Part shown: piece after piece, positions 60,287 through 64,000 of the stretch
How positions within the stretch are numbered: position 1 is the stretch's first letter
How the letters are laid out: every line of letters starts with the position of its first letter
Source of the DNA: Bradyrhizobium canariense
Lineage (GTDB): Bacteria > Pseudomonadota > Alphaproteobacteria > Rhizobiales > Xanthobacteraceae
NCBI RefSeq assembly: GCF_019402665.1
Contig: NZ_VSST01000084.1
Span: 103,342-167,341, forward strand
Length of the DNA: 64,000 nucleotides
Direction: 5' to 3'
The notes under the pieces: generated by a model
Databases searched by the model: none
The model's input: the letters and a program-made list of their open reading frames with translations, nothing else
Told to the model about the DNA's origin: nothing
Translations under genes and position numbers: made by a program

Positions 60287-62527
60287 TTAGCGGAGCAGCT
60301 GCAGCACGCTCTGTTGCGACTGGTTGGCCAGCGACAGCGCGGACACCGCGATCGACTGGCGGGTCGACAGCGCCTGGCTGTTGGCCGCTTCCTCGTTGGT
60401 GTCGGCGAGCGTCAGGTTGGACGAGCCGGTCTGCAGAACGTTGATCAGGTTCTTGGAGAAGTCCTGACGCACCTGCACGATCGACAGGTTGGAGCCGAGC
60501 GCAGAACCTTCCGAGCGCAGCGTACTCGAGGCCGCGTTCAGGCTGGTCAGCACCCTGTTGGTGGCGCCGTTGTCGATGAAGTCGATACCGTTGACGAGGT
60601 TGCTGAGGCCGAGGCCCGCCGCGTTGAAGACCACGCCGTTGATGCCGAGCGTGGAGCTGCCGGTCTCGTTGAAGATCAGCTTCAGCGTGTCGCCGTTGAG
60701 CAGGTTCACGCCGTTGAATGAGGCATCCTGCGACGTCGTATCGATCTGCGCCAGGATGTTGTTGAACTGGTTGACCAGGTTTGAGCGCGCCGTCTGCGCG
60801 ACCGGATCCTGGATCGGCGGCTGGGCGGTCGTGAAAGCGATCACACCCGTGATGGTGCCGGCGACCGCGCCCCCGGCAGTTATCGAGCCCAGCGTCGAAG
60901 AGGCATACTCGTTGACGGTGGTGATCGTGAGCACGCCGTTGGCGTCGATCGTCGCCGTCAGGTGGTTCGCCTGCAGCTGAGAGTTCAGTTGATCAAGCGT
61001 CTTGACAGTCCCGTTGGTGCCATCGCCAAAGGTCACGTTGACCGGCGTGCCGCCGTTGAACGAGGTAAAGGTCAAGGTCTTGCCCGAGATGCTGCCCGCT
61101 CCGGGAGCGCGGCCCGCGGTGAAGGCCGTGCCGGTGCCGGTCGGACCGGTCAGTCCGAACGAGGACAACGCATTGCCGGTTCCCGTGATCGACAGATCCG
61201 CCGTGGTGCCGGTGCTGAGCTTGAGCGCGCCGTTGACGACGGTGGACAGAGACGAACCGCTGGCCGCAACCACGGCGGCGCCGCTGACGATGCCGGCACC
61301 CGACGCCAGGTCGATCGCGTTCAGCGAATCCTGAACGCTGGCGCCCTGGAGATAGACGACGGAGTTGCCGTTGTTGTCGGTTACGATGTTGCCGATCTTG
61401 GTGGAGCCCGTCGGAGCGGCAGCAGGAACCGCAGCGTTCTTGAACGAGACGGTCTTGCCATCAACGTTCAGCGTGGAGCCGTCATTGATGAGCGTGCCCA
61501 GCGTCGTGGGGCTCGTCAGACGCGCCTTGCTCACATTGACATTGCCGGAGCCGGTCGCGGTCGTAAGGCCAAGCGCCTTGAGGAAGTCGGCCTTGCCGGT
61601 GATGCTGAGGTCGGCGCCCGTGCCGGTGGTGAGGGTAAGCTGGCCGCCGGCGATGGAGGCGACGGCGCCCGACGAGAGCGATAATGTCGCGGTGCCGCCG
61701 GTGATGGCTGCCTTTTGCACGCCGGTCGCGAGATCGATCGCGTCCATCACGTCCTGGACTTTTGCAGCCGGGACGGCGCTTGTCCCGAGGTAAACGGTGG
61801 AATTGCCATTGCCGTCGGTGACAACGTTGTTGTTCCTGCCGGAACCGGCGGGAACGCTGGCCGCCGCAGGTGCAGCGCCGGCCCTGAAGGTGATGGTCTT
61901 GCCGTCGACGATCACGACATCGCCGTCCGTCGGTGCACCATTGGCCGCAATGGTGCTCGCGCTGGACGGACCGAGAAGGGTGAGGTTTGCAGCAAGGCTT
62001 GCCGGAGTGGGGACACCGTCGGGAGCGGCAAGCCCCGTCAGGGATTGCGAAATGCCGCCGAGCGTGGTCGTGCCCGTAATCGGAGTCGTACCGCCAGCAG
62101 TACCGTCGGTGACGACGTTGCCGGTTGCGGTGGCGTAGGTGTAGCTCGTGGTGCCGCGCAGATCCGCCGGCGTCGCGCCCGGAATCGTCGTCGTGATGTT
62201 CGACTTGGTCGAATAGCCGACCGTGGTCTGCAGCGCCTGGTTCGCGATCGACTTGGCGCTGTCGATCAGCTTTTGCAGCGAGGTGATGCCGGTGTTGGCG
62301 GCCTGCAGCACCTGCACACCGTTGTTGATGCCGTCGAGCAGGTTGCTGATGTCGCTCGCCCGGTTGTCCAACCCTTGCGCGGTGAAGAAGTTGGTGGGGT
62401 TGTCGAGCGCCGTGTTGACCTTCTTGCCGGTCGAGAGGCGCTGCTGTGTCGTGGCCAGCAGGTCGGCCGTCGACTGCAGTGACAACAGGTTCTGGCGAAC
62501 GGACGCCGAGAGAACGATGTTGGACAT
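60287..62527 (-). CDS. fliC: Flagellin (large), copy 1
   Basis: 746 residues, about twice the usual rhizobial size. The N-terminal D0/D1 region has LSASVRQNLLSLQSTADLLA and TTQQRLSTGKKVNTALDNPT; the C-terminal has VRQDFSKNLINVLQTGSSNL and LSTRQSIAVSALSLANQSQQ. The 450-residue middle holds Gly/Thr/Ser/Ala-rich modules, at least two of which repeat (VDGKTITF near residue 208 and VDGKTVSF near 355). A CtrA box lies about 100 bases upstream. It is secreted as the filament subunit of the thick flagellum. Confidence 0.95.
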   Translation of the reverse strand: MSNIVLSASVRQNLLSLQSTADLLATTQQRLSTGKKVNTALDNPTNFFTAQGLDNRASDISNLLDGINNGVQVLQAANTGITSLQKLIDSAKSIANQALQTTVGYSTKSNITTTIPGATPADLRGTTSYTYATATGNVVTDGTAGGTTPITGTTTLGGISQSLTGLAAPDGVPTPASLAANLTLLGPSSASTIAANGAPTDGDVVIVDGKTITFRAGAAPAAASVPAGSGRNNNVVTDGNGNSTVYLGTSAVPAAKVQDVMDAIDLATGVQKAAITGGTATLSLSSGAVASIAGGQLTLTTGTGADLSITGKADFLKALGLTTATGSGNVNVSKARLTSPTTLGTLINDGSTLNVDGKTVSFKNAAVPAAAPTGSTKIGNIVTDNNGNSVVYLQGASVQDSLNAIDLASGAGIVSGAAVVAASGSSLSTVVNGALKLSTGTTADLSITGTGNALSSFGLTGPTGTGTAFTAGRAPGAGSISGKTLTFTSFNGGTPVNVTFGDGTNGTVKTLDQLNSQLQANHLTATIDANGVLTITTVNEYASSTLGSITAGGAVAGTITGVIAFTTAQPPIQDPVAQTARSNLVNQFNNILAQIDTTSQDASFNGVNLLNGDTLKLIFNETGSSTLGINGVVFNAAGLGLSNLVNGIDFIDNGATNRVLTSLNAASSTLRSEGSALGSNLSIVQVRQDFSKNLINVLQTGSSNLTLADTNEEAANSQALSTRQSIAVSALSLANQSQQSVLQLLR

Positions 62528-62622
62528 TGGCTGGTCTTCCTCTTGAACCGGGTACGAATCGGGGCTCGCGATCTGGAAAGCGGGCTTTTGTCCACTTTTA
62601 GGGGCTGTCCTTTAAAGTATGG

Positions 62623-62637
62623 TTAACGACGGTTTAA
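62623..62637. promoter_or_regulatory. CtrA box upstream of flagellin gene 1
   Basis: TTAA (62623-62626), seven bases, TTAA (62634-62637), about 100 bases upstream of the flagellin start. An additional GGTTAA lies at 62645-62650. Confidence 0.6.
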
Positions 62638-62711
62638 GGGATACGGTTAATGCCGAGTTAGCGCCCCCTTCCCGGCCCCGGCTGCACGTTCTGCACGGTC
62701 TCCGCACACGC

Positions 62712-62741
62712 AAAAAAGCGGCGGAGCCGAAGCCCCGCCGC
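62712..62741 (-). terminator. Terminator of flagellin gene 2
   Basis: On the minus strand: GCGGCGGGGC / GCTCCGCCGC stem (62718-62741) with a TTCG loop and six T. It lies 30 bases after the stop. Confidence 0.85.
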
Positions 62742-62770
62742 CATATTTATCTTGTGATTTCAGTTGCTTA

Positions 62771-64000
62771 TTAACGGAGCAGCTGAAGCACGCTCTGCTG
62801 CGAGGTGTTGGCCAGCGACAGCGCGGAGACCGCGATCGACTGGCGGGTCGACAACGCCTGGCTGTTGGCCGCTTCCTCGTTGGTGTCGGCCAGCGTCAGG
62901 TTGGACGAGCCGGTCTGGAGCACGTTGATCAGGTTCTTGTTGAAGTCCTGACGCACCTGCACCACCGACAGGTTCGAACCGAGGGTCGAGGCTTGCGAGC
63001 GTAGCGTGCTCGAGGCCGCGTTGAGACTGGTGAGCACCCGGTTGGTCGCCGCGTTGTCGATGAAGTCGGTGCCCCGTACCAGCGAGGCCAGACCCAGCCC
63101 CTTCGAGTTGAAGGTCACACCGGTGATGCTCAGGCTCGACTTCGCGGTCTCGTCGAACACCAGCTTGAGCTGATCGCCGTTCAGCAGGTTCACGCCGTTG
63201 AAGGACGAGTCGACCGAGGTCGTGTCGATCTGCGACAGGATGTTGTTGTACTGCGACACCAGGTTGGAACGGCTCGCCTGGGCAACAGCATCGACCGTCG
63301 GCGCGGTCGCGTTGGTCCAGGTCAGGGCCGTCGTGATCGTGCCGCCGATTGCGCCGCCAGCGACAGCCGATCCGATCGTCGAGGATGCGTAGTCGTTGAT
63401 CGCGGAGACCGTGAGCAGGCCGTTGGCGTCGATCGTGGCGGCCAGGTTGTCGGCCTGAAGCGCCGTGTTGAGCTGATCGAGCGTCTTGACCGTGCCACCG
63501 GTGCCGTCGCCGAAGGTGACGTTGACCGCCGTGCCGCCGTTGAAGGAGGCGAAGGTCAAGGTCTTGCCCGAGACGCCGCCGGCCGACGCCGAGCGGCTCG
63601 CCGAGAAGGCCGTGCCGGTGCCGGTGGAGCCGGTGAGGCCGAGCACGGACAAGGCATTGCCCGAGCCGGTGATCGACAGATCCGAGTTCGCGCCAGTCGA
63701 GATGTGGAGCGAACCGGCAACAAGCGAGGACGCGGTCTGGCCACTGGCCGTCGCCAAGCTCGCGGCACCCGAAGCGATGGTTGCTGCCTGCACGCCGGTG
63801 GCGAGATCGACCGCGCTCAGGATGTCGGCGACGGTGCCCTTGTTCAGGTAAACGATCGAGTTGCCGCTGCCGTCGGTGACGACGTTACCGGTGACGCCGG
63901 ATCCCGTCGGCACGTTGGCCGCAAGCGGCGTGCCGCCGTTCTTGAACGTGATGGTCTTGCCGTTGACGTTCAGGGTCGATCCGTCGGTGATCAGCGAACC
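62771..64000 (-). CDS. fliC: Flagellin (large), copy 2, cut by the right edge
   Basis: The frame is open to the edge, so the N-terminal part is outside the window; GTG at 63913 is not the start. About 410 residues are visible. The C-terminal 110 residues are almost the same as copy 1 (VRQDFNKNLINVLQTGSSNL; LSTRQSIAVSALSLANTSQQ). The module with NVNGKTITFKNGG near the edge and SGKTLTFASFNGGTAVNV further in matches modules of copy 1. The two genes are tandem paralogs. Confidence 0.95.
   Translation of the reverse strand, partial: GSLITDGSTLNVNGKTITFKNGGTPLAANVPTGSGVTGNVVTDGSGNSIVYLNKGTVADILSAVDLATGVQAATIASGAASLATASGQTASSLVAGSLHISTGANSDLSITGSGNALSVLGLTGSTGTGTAFSASRSASAGGVSGKTLTFASFNGGTAVNVTFGDGTGGTVKTLDQLNTALQADNLAATIDANGLLTVSAINDYASSTIGSAVAGGAIGGTITTALTWTNATAPTVDAVAQASRSNLVSQYNNILSQIDTTSVDSSFNGVNLLNGDQLKLVFDETAKSSLSITGVTFNSKGLGLASLVRGTDFIDNAATNRVLTSLNAASSTLRSQASTLGSNLSVVQVRQDFNKNLINVLQTGSSNLTLADTNEEAANSQALSTRQSIAVSALSLANTSQQSVLQLLR

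Overview
The window is high-GC alphaproteobacterial chromosome. Gene content points to Bradyrhizobium or a close relative (Nitrobacteraceae): a Caulobacter-type flagellar gene set with cckA, fliX, flaF, a DUF6468 gene and a MotE-like gene; two large flagellins; DUF1254/DUF1214 and DUF2934 proteins; and several families of short intergenic palindromic repeats familiar from Bradyrhizobium genomes. The assignment is inference from gene content. I saw no tRNA or rRNA gene.

Region 1 (1-24.3 kb) is mixed housekeeping and accessory DNA. It has a GNAT-like protein cut by the left edge, a FrnE-like DsbA oxidoreductase, an MmyB-type regulator facing a small-gene pair, and a SET-domain protein. A TetR regulator follows, with two promoters carrying the same palindrome pair; one drives a carotenoid oxygenase and the other a membrane gene followed by yciB. 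Next come class I fumarase, a glutathione S-transferase, and an ABC importer (substrate-binding protein, permease, ATPase) beside a Crp-type regulator and an allophanate-hydrolase-like amidase. A Tim44-like protein closes the region.

Region 2 (21.7-41.7 kb) is the first flagellar block. On the minus strand run flgB-flgC-fliE-fliQ-fliR-flhB-cckA and fliL-fliM-DUF6468-motE-like-large TPR protein. On the plus strand run fliO-fliP and flgF-flgG-flgA-flgH. A HigB/HigA-type pair lies between them, and its toxin gene is frameshifted.

Region 3 (41.7-55 kb) is an accessory zone rich in broken genes: a 2-keto-4-pentenoate hydratase, two intact DUF1254 proteins plus a third remnant, an intact DUF4239 protein plus a frameshifted remnant, a TAXI-type binding protein, a YihY/BrkB fragment, an SphA-like outer-membrane protein and several small exported proteins. 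The order DUF4239 (+) then DUF1254 (-) occurs twice, once decayed, which suggests an old segmental duplication.

Region 4 (54.2-64 kb) begins with DksA and a divergent oxidoreductase/HxlR pair. The second flagellar block follows: fliX facing flgI-flgJ-flgN-like, a FlaG-like gene, flaF, and two large flagellin genes, the second cut by the right edge.

The flagellar genes appear tied to the cell-cycle circuit. cckA ends one flagellar gene run. TTAA-N7-TTAA boxes (the CtrA consensus) lie upstream of flgB, the TPR gene and the flagellin, with near matches upstream of fliX and flaF. Sigma-54-type -24/-12 elements precede flgF and flgI. This matches the Caulobacter CtrA to sigma-54 class hierarchy.
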